Of a stretch of DNA of 64,000 nt, positions 8,505 through 15,043 are shown one piece after another (the first letter of the stretch is position 1; each line of letters opens with the position of its first letter). Origin of the DNA: Faecalicatena sp. Marseille-Q4148. GTDB lineage: Bacteria; Bacillota; Clostridia; Lachnospirales; Lachnospiraceae. The stretch is from the NCBI GenBank assembly GCA_018228665.1, contig CP073692.1, positions 2,492,046-2,556,045 of the forward strand. Reading direction: 5' to 3'. The notes under the pieces were generated by a model, which searched no databases, had not been told where the DNA came from, and saw nothing but the letters and a program-made list of their open reading frames with translations. The position numbers and the translations under genes are program-made.

Positions 8505-9674
8505 TTACGATATTTTTTGCACTTTATTTGCAACACGTTTTAGACAAATTTTTTCGATCTCTTTCCGGAGGTCTTCCAGAGATCGATGTCCATACACTCC
8601 GTTTGTAATGTCTTCAAATTTGTGTCCGAGCATCCGCTTTCGGTCATTCTCCCTTACACCGTATTTTTCGCACAGGGTAGAGAACGTGTGCCGGCAGTCG
8701 TGAGAAGTATGCTCTCCAACGTTTATAGAAGAGAGATAATCCGGTAGATATCTCTGGAATGTCGCATAAGAGTATGGCATTAGGCATTGGTATTTTTCTA
8801 TGCGCTCCTCTACGATCGGAAGAATAAGAGAATGTATCGGAACAACACGCTCTTTGCTAGTCCTTGTCTTTAAACCGCCCTGGAAGCTTCGGCTTTTTAA
8901 ATTGGTTGTAATTACCTTTAACTCTCCGATACGATATCCAGAAAAACATAGAATCAGTAATATTTGTGCAATATCGTCCTCTCGATGATCCCAAAGGCGT
9001 TCTAAATCTTTTTGAGAAAACGGGACACCATGTATATCGTCATCTGCGACATTAATGCGCAGCAGCTCTGTGGGATTCCTGTCGATGTATCCTTGTGCAA
9101 GGGCATAACGGAACATTTGCTTGCATAACGTAACAATCAGCTCCAAACTTGAGTGTTTTAATGTGCTTGCATCTACTATTCTCTGCAGATCCTCATATTT
9201 AATTTTGGAAAGCGCTTTGTTGTGCACGGCATTACAATTTTTGAAAGAGGCAGCGGAAGAATACTTAGATGAATCACTATATTCCTTCTTCCCCTCAAAT
9301 TTCCATTTATAAAATTCCTCATACAATTCTGCGAATGTCTTTTCGTGCTCATCCGGCGCAGGCTTCATCCGGTTCAGATCAGCCAGAATCCGCTGCGTAA
9401 AGCTGTTCATATCCGTTCCGTCCATAGCTCGCATAACGGCAAGTTCTTTTTCCATTCCTGGTTTGTAAGTGCCTGCTTTATATGCGGTCAATACTGCGAA
9501 TCCTACATACCAGTCATTCACATAGCAGAGCGCCTTTGGAGTAATTGGTTTTCCGAGGTCTGTATATTCCGTAACCGGAGGATGTACAGCGTAAGGGTTT
9601 GTACGGTTCCCGGATAGGCGCCGGATGCTGCCAAAACCATTTGGCAAGTTTGGATGCTTCTGTTTTTTAGCCAT
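8505..9674 (-). CDS. int: Tyrosine-family phage integrase
   Basis: Site-specific recombinase that integrates and excises the prophage. 389 residues. The N-terminal ~90 residues carry an arm-binding-type region, followed by a core-binding SAM-like domain (~110-200) and the catalytic domain. Visible catalytic elements are the first Arg in CFSGYRIGEL, the H-x-x-R box in HDCRHTF, the LGH motif and the nucleophile Tyr in GVYGH near the C-terminus. The stop is ~105 bases from attL, the usual arrangement. The start ATG at 9674 follows gaaaggaag. Confidence 0.93.
   Translation of the reverse strand: MAKKQKHPNLPNGFGSIRRLSGNRTNPYAVHPPVTEYTDLGKPITPKALCYVNDWYVGFAVLTAYKAGTYKPGMEKELAVMRAMDGTDMNSFTQRILADLNRMKPAPDEHEKTFAELYEEFYKWKFEGKKEYSDSSKYSSAASFKNCNAVHNKALSKIKYEDLQRIVDASTLKHSSLELIVTLCKQMFRYALAQGYIDRNPTELLRINVADDDIHGVPFSQKDLERLWDHREDDIAQILLILCFSGYRIGELKVITTNLKSRSFQGGLKTRTSKERVVPIHSLILPIVEERIEKYQCLMPYSYATFQRYLPDYLSSINVGEHTSHDCRHTFSTLCEKYGVRENDRKRMLGHKFEDITNGVYGHRSLEDLRKEIEKICLKRVANKVQKIS
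8533..8548. other. Candidate integrase arm-type site (left)
   Basis: The 16-mer acacgttttagacaaa lies in the 3' end of the integrase gene, 133 bases from the core, and recurs exactly at 43757-43772 near the right end. Two exact copies close to the two att cores suit arm-type integrase binding sites. Confidence 0.45.
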
Positions 9675-9704
9675 AATTCATCTTCCTTTCTATTTTTGGG
9701 TATA

Positions 9705-9860
9705 AAAATAACAGCCAAAACACAAACAACAGTTTGGTATTGTGCGGCTGTTCCGAAGATGATACAATATGCTTGTCAAGACAATGTGCATATCTTCGGA
9801 TATGTGGTGCATTTGCACCGTGCAACCGTTCCTGTTGGCGCAGGGGCGGTTTTTATTTAA
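9705..9860 (+). ncRNA. Structured intergenic element with terminator, possible sRNA
   Basis: No gene fits here. The plus strand can fold into aacagcc/ggctgtt, ccgaagat/atcttcgg (enclosing ttgtc/gacaa), ggtgc/gcacc, and a final 11-bp stem aaccgttcctg / caggggcggtt followed by tttttattt. That last stem is a plus-strand terminator although both neighbouring genes are on the minus strand, so a plus-strand RNA probably ends here. No clear promoter was found. Confidence 0.35.
9825..9858 (+). terminator. Plus-strand terminator upstream of integrase gene
   Basis: An 11-bp stem (aaccgttcctg / caggggcggtt) with loop ttggcg and a trailing T-rich tract. It is oriented away from the minus-strand genes on either side. 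Confidence 0.55.
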
Positions 9861-9864
9861 TTAA

Positions 9865-10914
9865 TTATTGTGGTGGATGGCAAATTCCGCATGGTCCATA
9901 AATACCCCGAACTTCCGATAAGCGTTTTTCAATTTTGGATTTTAATGTTCGGCAACCAGCATTATGATATTTTGACCCTGTATTTGTTATATATACAATA
10001 GGATCTTCGGCATTTTGCTGGGCTATTGCAGCTTGCTCTTGGGCAGCCTGTTCTTGAGCTGCTTGTTCCTGTGCTAAGCGTTCTTGCTCTGCAGCTTCTG
10101 CGGCAGCCCGTTCTTGCCTAATGCGTTCTTCTTCGGCGGCTTTTGCTTCTTCCTCTTGTCTGATTCGTTCTTCTTCCTCTGCCTTCAAACGGGCTTCTTC
10201 CTCTGGATCTACGACAGTTATGTCTGCTGCATCACTTTTGATTTCTTCATTTGCTGTAAAGTATAGCGATGCTTTTCCGGCATCCGTGAATGTGATAGTG
10301 GTTTTCCCGTCTTTGTATTCAAGCGTTGCAATGTCATTTTCAGACAATTCCAAATTTTCTATTTCTGCGTCCGACGGGTTAGCGTCTATTTCTACCTCCA
10401 CGACATCGCCGATGTTAAATTTTTCTTTTTCCCATTCCGCAGATATGGACTCTAATTCCGGAGAATTTCCAAGCCAAGCAAACACTAATAGAGATGTTGC
10501 TAAAACTACGGAACATATCGAAACATTTCTAATCCTGTTTGTCCTATACTTCTTTGACATAAAAAAGTATACTAAAAGTGGTATCGCTGGTATCCACAAA
10601 AGGGAGTACACAACTAACGCAAGAGCGAGTAATACAATTGCGACAACGAATCCAAGACATCCACCACTGTTATCTTTCGATGCTTTTCTGCCCATTGGCT
10701 CATTACCTTTCTCTTTCCCTTTGGTATTTCCACCTTCTGTTTCTGTGTAATACAGACCAGTTCCGGGAATTCCAAAACTTTTTGTTCTTTTTCCTTTGGA
10801 ATTCACTGTGTAGTGCATTCCTTTTCCGCCAAAAGTAAAACTATGGCTGTTTTTGTTTAGATTGAACTTCACGCCAGGAGCGATTTTGAAGCTCTTTCTA
10901 AAACGAAATCCCAT
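9865..10914 (-). CDS. DUF4236 membrane protein with coiled coil and CxxC tail
   Basis: 349 residues. The N-terminal ~55 residues match the DUF4236 pattern (GFRFRKSFKIAPGVKFNLN, ending in GIPGTGLYYTE). Two or three membrane segments follow (~90-150), then an Ig-like extracellular domain (~155-235) and a Glu/Arg/Ala/Gln coiled coil rich in Q-E-Q-A-A repeats (~240-300). The C-terminal ~40 residues (YHNAGCRTL ... GPCGICHP) look like the small Cys-rich domain seen at the end of many secreted nucleases. It sits between the integrase and the lipoprotein gene, the place for lysogenic-conversion genes. Surface defence or superinfection exclusion is possible but unproven. Confidence 0.6.
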   Translation of the reverse strand: MGFRFRKSFKIAPGVKFNLNKNSHSFTFGGKGMHYTVNSKGKRTKSFGIPGTGLYYTETEGGNTKGKEKGNEPMGRKASKDNSGGCLGFVVAIVLLALALVVYSLLWIPAIPLLVYFFMSKKYRTNRIRNVSICSVVLATSLLVFAWLGNSPELESISAEWEKEKFNIGDVVEVEIDANPSDAEIENLELSENDIATLEYKDGKTTITFTDAGKASLYFTANEEIKSDAADITVVDPEEEARLKAEEEERIRQEEEAKAAEEERIRQERAAAEAAEQERLAQEQAAQEQAAQEQAAIAQQNAEDPIVYITNTGSKYHNAGCRTLKSKIEKRLSEVRGIYGPCGICHPPQ

Positions 10915-10955
10915 TTTCTCTCATCCTCTCTTATAAATATTTTAAGAGGTTAGTG

Positions 10956-11501
10956 CTATTGCACGGCAATTTTCTGGACATCTTTTTTATTATCGAAAGA
11001 GAACATATCAGAGGCTTCGATTGTAATTTCCGAATCACTCTTTAACTTATAAGTCTGACACACTTCCACAGTTCCGCCAGGCTGCACCTCATTCAGAGCG
11101 TAATTATTCATAGCATCATTCATTTCTGCCATTACAGCCATTTCGCACTCGGAGCCATCCTGGAAGCACTGCACATTGGCGGTTACACTTGCTGTGGCGT
11201 TTTCTTCGCCCGTATTTGTGAAGTTGTAATAAAACAGAAGAGCTTTATTTCCTTCGAAATCCGTTCCGAATTCGTGACGAGTATAAGTTACATTAAAAGC
11301 ATCTGTTGTAAAGTTAATAACTCCATCGTCAGCTTCTTCTGCCGGAGCTTCTTCGGAGTCTTCTTTTGCTTCTTCCTTTTTTACTTCTTCTTTCTGTTCT
11401 GTTTTCTGCTCTGCTTTTGGCTCGGTGTCAGAACCCCCACAAGCAACCGCTGATACAGCAAGAACTCCTGCTAATAATAAAGTTACAATTTTCTTTTTCA
11501 T
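10956..11501 (-). CDS. DUF5067-type lipoprotein
   Basis: Start chosen at 11501 because aaaggag precedes MKKKIVTLL there; the longer frame to 11570 lacks a ribosome site. The first ~20 residues form a lipoprotein signal ending AVACGG, with the lipid-bearing Cys near residue 21. A Lys/Glu/Ala linker (~25-60) follows, then a ~120-residue beta-rich domain like DUF5067 (YTRHEFGTDFEGNKALLFYY...). It is expected on the outer face of the membrane of the lysogen. It is adjacent to and codirectional with the DUF4236 gene, so the two may form an accessory operon expressed in the prophage state. Confidence 0.65.
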   Translation of the reverse strand: MKKKIVTLLLAGVLAVSAVACGGSDTEPKAEQKTEQKEEVKKEEAKEDSEEAPAEEADDGVINFTTDAFNVTYTRHEFGTDFEGNKALLFYYNFTNTGEENATASVTANVQCFQDGSECEMAVMAEMNDAMNNYALNEVQPGGTVEVCQTYKLKSDSEITIEASDMFSFDNKKDVQKIAVQ

Positions 11502-11622
11502 TTCTTTTTCTCCTTTTCTAAACAAAAACCATACTATATATAAACGCCGAAGCGGATATATTAATTTCATTTCCAGTTTTTCCCGGTAGATTTCCGGTAC
11601 CGTGGCTATTTAAAATAAGTAC

Positions 11623-11820
11623 ATGCGTATTCTGTTAGGTAAAATCATGTACAATAAAAATCTATCTGTCCGGCAAGTGTCTATACTTACCGGACTATCC
11701 AAATCGACAATCAGCCGGATTACGAATGGAGATGTATCTCCGACCGCAGACACTCTTGAGCAGTTAGCTAAAGGTCTGAAAATCCGGATATCCGATCTGA
11801 TAGAGTCCGATTTTTTATAA
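11623..11820 (+). CDS. Small XRE-family regulator
   Basis: 65 residues that are almost entirely one lambda-repressor-like helix-turn-helix (recognition region SKSTISRITNGDVSPTADT). No ribosome site is obvious before ATG 11623. A palindrome, gtcccatatctgggac (11822-11837), begins just past the stop and may be an operator or small hairpin. It is divergent from the lipoprotein gene and could control the accessory block. Its target is unknown. Confidence 0.75.
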   Translation: MRILLGKIMYNKNLSVRQVSILTGLSKSTISRITNGDVSPTADTLEQLAKGLKIRISDLIESDFL

Positions 11821-11915
11821 GTGTCCCATATCTGGGACGATTCCTCTGTTTTGTGTAAGTTTTCAAAAACTCATCTGTCTAATTAGTAGATAACCAGAAA
11901 TGGTAAAATAAAACA

Positions 11916-11927
11916 GAACAAATGTTC
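11916..11927. promoter_or_regulatory. LexA (SOS) box 1
   Basis: GAAC-AAAT-GTTC matches the GAAC-N4-GTTC core of the Gram-positive LexA/DinR box; the outer positions deviate. It lies just upstream of the -35 of the promoter at 11938. Confidence 0.55.
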
Positions 11928-11937
11928 GGGAAACGTA

Positions 11938-11966
11938 TTGAAATTCTCACACGAATGTTGTAAGAT
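11938..11966 (+). promoter_or_regulatory. SOS-controlled promoter of 35-aa protein
   Basis: TTGAAA (11938-11943), 17-base spacer, TAAGAT (11961-11966). LexA boxes lie on both sides (11916-11927 and 11982-11995), so repression by LexA and release on DNA damage is the natural reading. Confidence 0.6.
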
Positions 11967-11981
11967 TTAATCAAGGAATTT

Positions 11982-11995
11982 CGAACGTGCGTTCC
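11982..11995. promoter_or_regulatory. LexA (SOS) box 2
   Basis: CGAACGTGCGTTCC matches every position of the Bacillus/Clostridium LexA consensus CGAACRNRYGTTYC. It sits ~20 bases before the start codon of the 35-aa protein, just downstream of the probable transcription start. Confidence 0.75.
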
Positions 11996-12015
11996 AAAAC
12001 AGAGGAGGGTACACA

Positions 12016-12123
12016 ATGAACTGCGAAGAGTACAAACAAACCATTATTAAATTGCTTAATGAGACAGAAGATGAAGAAATACTTCTTCTCATCATTGAAA
12101 TTATTAAAAGGCTTAAGGATTAG
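12016..12123 (+). CDS. 35-aa SOS-controlled small protein
   Basis: A short acidic helical peptide starting MNCEEYKQTIIKLL and ending IIKRLKD, with a strong ribosome site (gaggagg) 8 bases before ATG. Similar tiny proteins are common beside XRE repressors in Lachnospiraceae prophages, but I know of no assigned function. Its promoter has two LexA boxes, and it runs convergent to the phage repressor gene, whose product is too short to hold a self-cleavage domain. An antirepressor or induction role is therefore a reasonable hypothesis. Confidence 0.65.
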   Translation: MNCEEYKQTIIKLLNETEDEEILLLIIEIIKRLKD

Positions 12124-12141
12124 GGAAACCTAGTCCTTTTC
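12111..12141 (+). terminator. Terminator of the SOS small gene
   Basis: aaggattagg / cctagtcctt form a 10-bp stem with a GAAA tetraloop and trailing ttttccttt. The stem overlaps the stop codon and runs to within the end of the convergent repressor gene. Confidence 0.7.
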
Positions 12142-12507
12142 CTTTATCAAATCATTCGCAATTCGTTCAAGAACTTTCCAGTCGCTCTCATCCAACTTGG
12201 ATAATGCAAAGAGCAGCCTTTCTTTAAAAGAATCCTTTTCTCCCTTAAATAAGTCAGTCGTGAGTTTCGCAATCTGTTGTGTTCTATTCAATGCAACGAA
12301 CTTTTCTCCTTTGCCGGTTCGAAGCCATTCTTCATTTACATTAAATTTTTCGCAAATATCCTCTATAAGTCTATCACTTGGGATCGCACCTTTATTTGTA
12401 ATTTTAGAGACGTATGCTTGCGTAATGTTTAGTTTGCTGGCAAATTCAGTTTTTGTTATCTCTTTCTCTTCTAATAAAAAAAGAATACGTTCTCTAATGG
12501 TTTCCAT
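12130..12507 (-). CDS. Phage repressor, XRE family (CI-like, no peptidase domain)
   Basis: 125 residues. An N-terminal HTH (TKTEFASKLNITQAYVSKIT, about 19-38) is followed by a short helical region. LexA/CI-type repressors need about 100 more residues for the Ser/Lys autocleavage domain, which is absent, so RecA-driven self-cleavage cannot be how this prophage is induced. ATG 12507 follows aaagaggtg. The gene is divergent from the early operon, with operator-like repeats between the two promoters, and is the likely lysogeny repressor. Confidence 0.8.
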   Translation of the reverse strand: METIRERILFLLEEKEITKTEFASKLNITQAYVSKITNKGAIPSDRLIEDICEKFNVNEEWLRTGKGEKFVALNRTQQIAKLTTDLFKGEKDSFKERLLFALSKLDESDWKVLERIANDLIKEKD

Positions 12508-12530
12508 GTAATCACCTCTTTCCTAATTTA

Positions 12531-12559
12531 ACTATATCATAATGAAGCAAATAAATCAA
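12531..12559 (-). promoter_or_regulatory. Repressor (PRM-like) promoter
   Basis: On the minus strand: TTGATT (12559-12554), 17-base spacer, TATAGT (12536-12531), leading to the repressor start at 12507. Confidence 0.65.
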
Positions 12560-12568
12560 GAAAAATAT

Positions 12569-12633
12569 TTAACTAAGTTAAGTTAAAAGTGTTGACAAGT
12601 TAAATGAGTTAATATATAATTAAACCAAGTTAA
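12569..12633. promoter_or_regulatory. Repressor operators in the genetic switch
   Basis: Three related palindromes built on TTAA...GTTAA: ttaactaagttaa (12569-12581), ttaaatgagttaa (12600-12612) and ttaaaccaagttaa (12620-12633). The second lies inside the spacer of the early promoter and the third just after its -10 box, so bound repressor would block early transcription. Confidence 0.6.
12592..12620 (+). promoter_or_regulatory. Early (PR-like) promoter, perfect consensus
   Basis: TTGACA (12592-12597), a spacer of exactly 17, TATAAT (12615-12620). Being a full consensus promoter, it needs repression in the lysogen, consistent with the operators placed over it. Confidence 0.85.
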
Positions 12634-12666
12634 GAATATAAAAGAAAAGCAAAGAGGTGTTATTTA

Positions 12667-12828
12667 ATGTCAGAAAAAGAGAAAAAAATTATTGAATCTA
12701 TCTCAGAAGCTCTTCCGAAGATGTCAGAATTCGACAAAGGTTATTTGTTAGGTTCTGCAGAAAGAATGGTTTCTGAAAAAGAGAAAGCAGAAAAGACAGG
12801 AGCTGATAATTGTGAAAACAACAGTTAG
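12667..12828 (+). CDS. Small early protein (53 aa)
   Basis: First gene after the early promoter. It has a ribosome site (aaagaggtg) and encodes a charged helical protein with the segment MSEFDKGYLLGSAERM, a pattern common to small proteins in this position in clostridial phages. The function is not known; a Cro-like role is not supported because no helix-turn-helix is visible. It overlaps the next gene by 17 bases. Confidence 0.7.
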   Translation: MSEKEKKIIESISEALPKMSEFDKGYLLGSAERMVSEKEKAEKTGADNCENNS

Positions 12829-13057
12829 AGCACAAGAGGCCTCCCGCATTTTAAACATCCCTCCGCAGGAATTGCGGATAGGAATCCAAAGAGGAAGGTT
12901 TAAGTTTGGGGATGCAATTAAAAACAAAGGTTGTAGCAGATTGCATTACACAGTAAATCTCTACAAGGCAGCAGAAGAGCTGCATATACCATTGGAAGAG
13001 GTTAAGGAGAGGTGGGAAGAGCTTTATGAAAAAAGGAATAGCGAAAATCGGCGATGA
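12812..13057 (+). CDS. Small DNA-binding protein, excisionase-like
   Basis: 81 residues from a GTG start. The N-terminus (RAQEASRILNIPPQELRIGI) reads like the winged-helix/MerR-type HTH of excisionases and other small phage DNA-binding proteins. It overlaps both neighbours, so translation is coupled. It could be the excisionase or an early regulator; sequence alone does not decide. Confidence 0.5.
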   Translation: MKTTVRAQEASRILNIPPQELRIGIQRGRFKFGDAIKNKGCSRLHYTVNLYKAAEELHIPLEEVKERWEELYEKRNSENRR

Positions 13058-13211
13058 GATTATTGCCGTTGTGGAAACAGATGAAGTGAAAGTAATAATG
13101 CGGGAGGTAAATGGGATGCGAGAAATTAAGGTCGAGGAAAAGCAAAAGAAAGAGATCCAGTTAATCGATATCCGGCCACGTGCCAGACCGGCAAAAAGAA
13201 AGAGCGCTTAA
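13026..13211 (+). CDS. Hypothetical early protein (61 aa)
   Basis: A short basic protein with a small beta-rich start (KIGDEIIAVVETDEVKVI) and a C-terminal tail rich in Arg, Pro and Lys (RPRARPAKRKSA). ATG 13026 lies inside the preceding gene. The tail suggests nucleic-acid contact, but no family is recognised. A further 15-codon frame at 13212-13259 (MAGKPKRPRKKS...) follows directly and may be coding. Confidence 0.55.
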   Translation: MKKGIAKIGDEIIAVVETDEVKVIMREVNGMREIKVEEKQKKEIQLIDIRPRARPAKRKSA

Positions 13212-13282
13212 AATGGCCGGCAAGCCTAAGCGCCCTAGAAAAAAGTCAATTTTATTTTAAAAGAAAGTGGAGAGAAAGTCAA

Positions 13283-14023
13283 ATGAGAAAATTTGAATTA
13301 ACAAGTGAATTTATTACAGTGTTTGGAAAAAAACTATTTAGAATTAAAGCCCTGATCTCTTTTGGAGATGTAAAAGAGGGAGAGTTAGGCGGATATGTAG
13401 AAAAAGAGGGAAATTTAAACCAGTCCGACAATGCTTGGGTGTTCGGCAATGCTTGGGTGTCCGGCGATGCTCAGGTGTCCGGCGATGCTCAGGTGTTCGG
13501 CAATGCTTGGGTGTCCGGCAATGCTTGGGTGTCCGGCGATGCTCAGGTGTTCGGCAATGCTTGGGTGTCCGGCAATGCTTGGGTGTTCGGCAATGCTTGG
13601 GTGTCCGGCAATGCTTGGGTGTCCGGCGATGCTCAGGTGTTCGGCGATGCTTGGGTGTCCGGCTATGCTCAGGTGTTCGGCAATGCTCAGGTGTTCGGCG
13701 ATGCTCAGGTGTTCGGCAATGCTCAGGTGTTCGGCGATGCTCAGGTGTCCGGCGATGCTCAGGTGTTCGGCAATGCTCGGGTGTCCGGCAATGCGGATTA
13801 TGCTACTGTACATGGTTTTGGTTCGGAATATCGTACTACTACATTTTACAAAGCTGAAAATGGTGAGGTTGGTGTGAAATGTGGATGCTTTTGCGGAAAC
13901 TTAAAGGAATTTAGAGAAAAAGTAAAAGAAACACACGGAGACAGTAAAAAGGCGAAAGAATATTTGCTGATTGCGGATTTAATGGAAATCAGATTTTCCG
14001 AGGAGGAAACAGATGGTAAATAG
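13283..14023 (+). CDS. Left-handed beta-helix hexapeptide-repeat protein
   Basis: 246 residues. An N-terminal ~45-residue cap (KFELTSEFITVFGKKLFRIK...) leads into 20 perfect-register hexads of the form [N/D]-A-[W/Q/R]-V-[F/S]-G (residues ~50-169), then a ~75-residue C-terminal domain with CGCFCG. Hexads of this kind fold as left-handed parallel beta-helices. No acyltransferase motif is seen. Proteins of this layout are widespread in phage early regions without a known role. At the DNA level the hexads are near-identical 18-bp units, so copy number is likely to vary. Confidence 0.7.
   Translation: MRKFELTSEFITVFGKKLFRIKALISFGDVKEGELGGYVEKEGNLNQSDNAWVFGNAWVSGDAQVSGDAQVFGNAWVSGNAWVSGDAQVFGNAWVSGNAWVFGNAWVSGNAWVSGDAQVFGDAWVSGYAQVFGNAQVFGDAQVFGNAQVFGDAQVSGDAQVFGNARVSGNADYATVHGFGSEYRTTTFYKAENGEVGVKCGCFCGNLKEFREKVKETHGDSKKAKEYLLIADLMEIRFSEEETDGK
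13430..13789 (+). repeat. 20 tandem 18-bp coding repeats
   Basis: Unit aatgcttgggtgttcggc, varying at only a few sites (aat/gat, tgg/cag, ttc/tcc). Because the unit has no stop in several frames, spurious long frames appear on both strands. The low synonymous diversity points to recent expansion or ongoing conversion. Confidence 0.9.
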
Positions 14024-14303
14024 AGAAAAGCTACATAAGATTTTAACATTGGTTTTAGAGATAGCCGAACGAGGGCAAGGAGAAAATGGATATCCGTATG
14101 TTTCTCTCGGGATTTCCAATTATGGATATCCAATATGGGTTACTGCAAAGAATAACGGTTTCTCCCCGGAGGGTAAGTATGACATCGACATATTTGTAGA
14201 AAGTGATGCTGATGCCGATAAAGCAATTGAAGCTTTGGAAGAGCTGTTAAAGAAAGCGGTGGACAAGATCGGAGAGAACGATGGAAACAATACCATATTA
14301 TGA
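14013..14303 (+). CDS. Hypothetical phage protein (96 aa)
   Basis: A soluble alpha/beta protein with the segment GYPYVSLGISNYGYPIWV and an acidic C-terminal helix (DADADKAIEALEELLKKAV). It overlaps the hexad-repeat gene by 11 bases and the next gene by 23 bases, so it belongs to the same tightly packed early operon. ATG 14013 is preceded by gaggagg. No family is recognised. Confidence 0.65.
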   Translation: MVNREKLHKILTLVLEIAERGQGENGYPYVSLGISNYGYPIWVTAKNNGFSPEGKYDIDIFVESDADADKAIEALEELLKKAVDKIGENDGNNTIL

Positions 14304-14472
14304 TGAATGGAAAACCACTCCACCGGATGAATCCGAAGTTCTTGGAATATGTTGGAAATGCGGGGAACCCATTTTTAACGAGAAGGAATGCATAGAGGAC
14401 TTCATGGGACATGCTTGGTGCGAGAACTGTTTGAAAGATATGTACGAAGAGGGAGAATCGGAAGATGAGTAG
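14281..14472 (+). CDS. Small zinc-ribbon protein (63 aa)
   Basis: Two Cys pairs, C-W-K-C and C-E-N-C, separated by ~26 residues with a His nearby (GHAWCENC), form a treble-clef or LIM-like zinc site. The ends are acidic. It is embedded between overlapping early genes, which suggests a helper in DNA metabolism or host take-over. The exact role is unknown. Confidence 0.6.
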   Translation: METIPYYDEWKTTPPDESEVLGICWKCGEPIFNEKECIEDFMGHAWCENCLKDMYEEGESEDE

Positions 14473-15043
14473 TTTGATAGAAAAATTATCCTGCATTCAG
14501 CAGCAGATTAAGGCGCCGAAAAATTTGAAGAATTCTTTTGGCGGCTACATGTACAGAAATGCAGAGGGAATCTTGGAAGCAGTGAAGCCGTATGAAGAAA
14601 AGTACAAGGTTGCTTTCCTGCTTCAGGACGAAATGATGCTTGTGGGCGAACGATATTATGTCAAGGCAACAGCAACAATCTTAGACACAGAGACGGATCA
14701 TACGATTGCTGCAACAGCTTATGCAAGAGAGGCGGAAACAAAAAAAGGCATGGATGAGAGTCAGATTACCGGTACGGCATCGTCATATGCGCGTAAATAT
14801 GCTTTAAATGGACTTCTGCTTCTTGATGATACGAAAGATGCTGATACGGATGAATTTCAGAAAGAGCAAAAGCAAGAGGCAGCGACAGCGGCGCAGAAAA
14901 ATACAATCAGGGAAATCTGCGAGAAGCACAAAATAGACATTCTTGCGCTGTATGCATCAAACAACCTTGATGATAAAACGCTAACAGCCATCCAGGCCGG
15001 GCAGATTTTGTCCAGCTTCAAAAAGAAATACGGTGATGATTAA
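14465..15043 (+). CDS. erf: Erf-family single-strand annealing recombinase
   Basis: 192 residues, with ~130 residues matching the ERF superfamily: an N-terminal IQQQIKAPKNLKNSFGGYMYRN, then V-K-A-T-A-T-I and the conserved TGTASSYARKYALNGLLLLDD. These proteins anneal complementary single strands and help circularise phage genomes and recombine. The C-terminal part (~140-192) is a helical tail that may bind SSB. It overlaps its neighbours by 8 bases and 1 base and precedes the NinB-like and RusA genes, forming a recombination cassette. Confidence 0.88.
   Translation: MSSLIEKLSCIQQQIKAPKNLKNSFGGYMYRNAEGILEAVKPYEEKYKVAFLLQDEMMLVGERYYVKATATILDTETDHTIAATAYAREAETKKGMDESQITGTASSYARKYALNGLLLLDDTKDADTDEFQKEQKQEAATAAQKNTIREICEKHKIDILALYASNNLDDKTLTAIQAGQILSSFKKKYGDD

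Noticed and set aside
13430..13789. Regular short repeats resembling a CRISPR array
   Set aside because: The units are contiguous 18-bp coding repeats without unique spacers, and no cas genes are present.
13415..13877. Three further long open frames across the hexapeptide repeats, on both strands
   Set aside because: They arise because the 18-bp unit lacks stops in those frames. They have no ribosome sites and end outside the repeats in nonsense composition.
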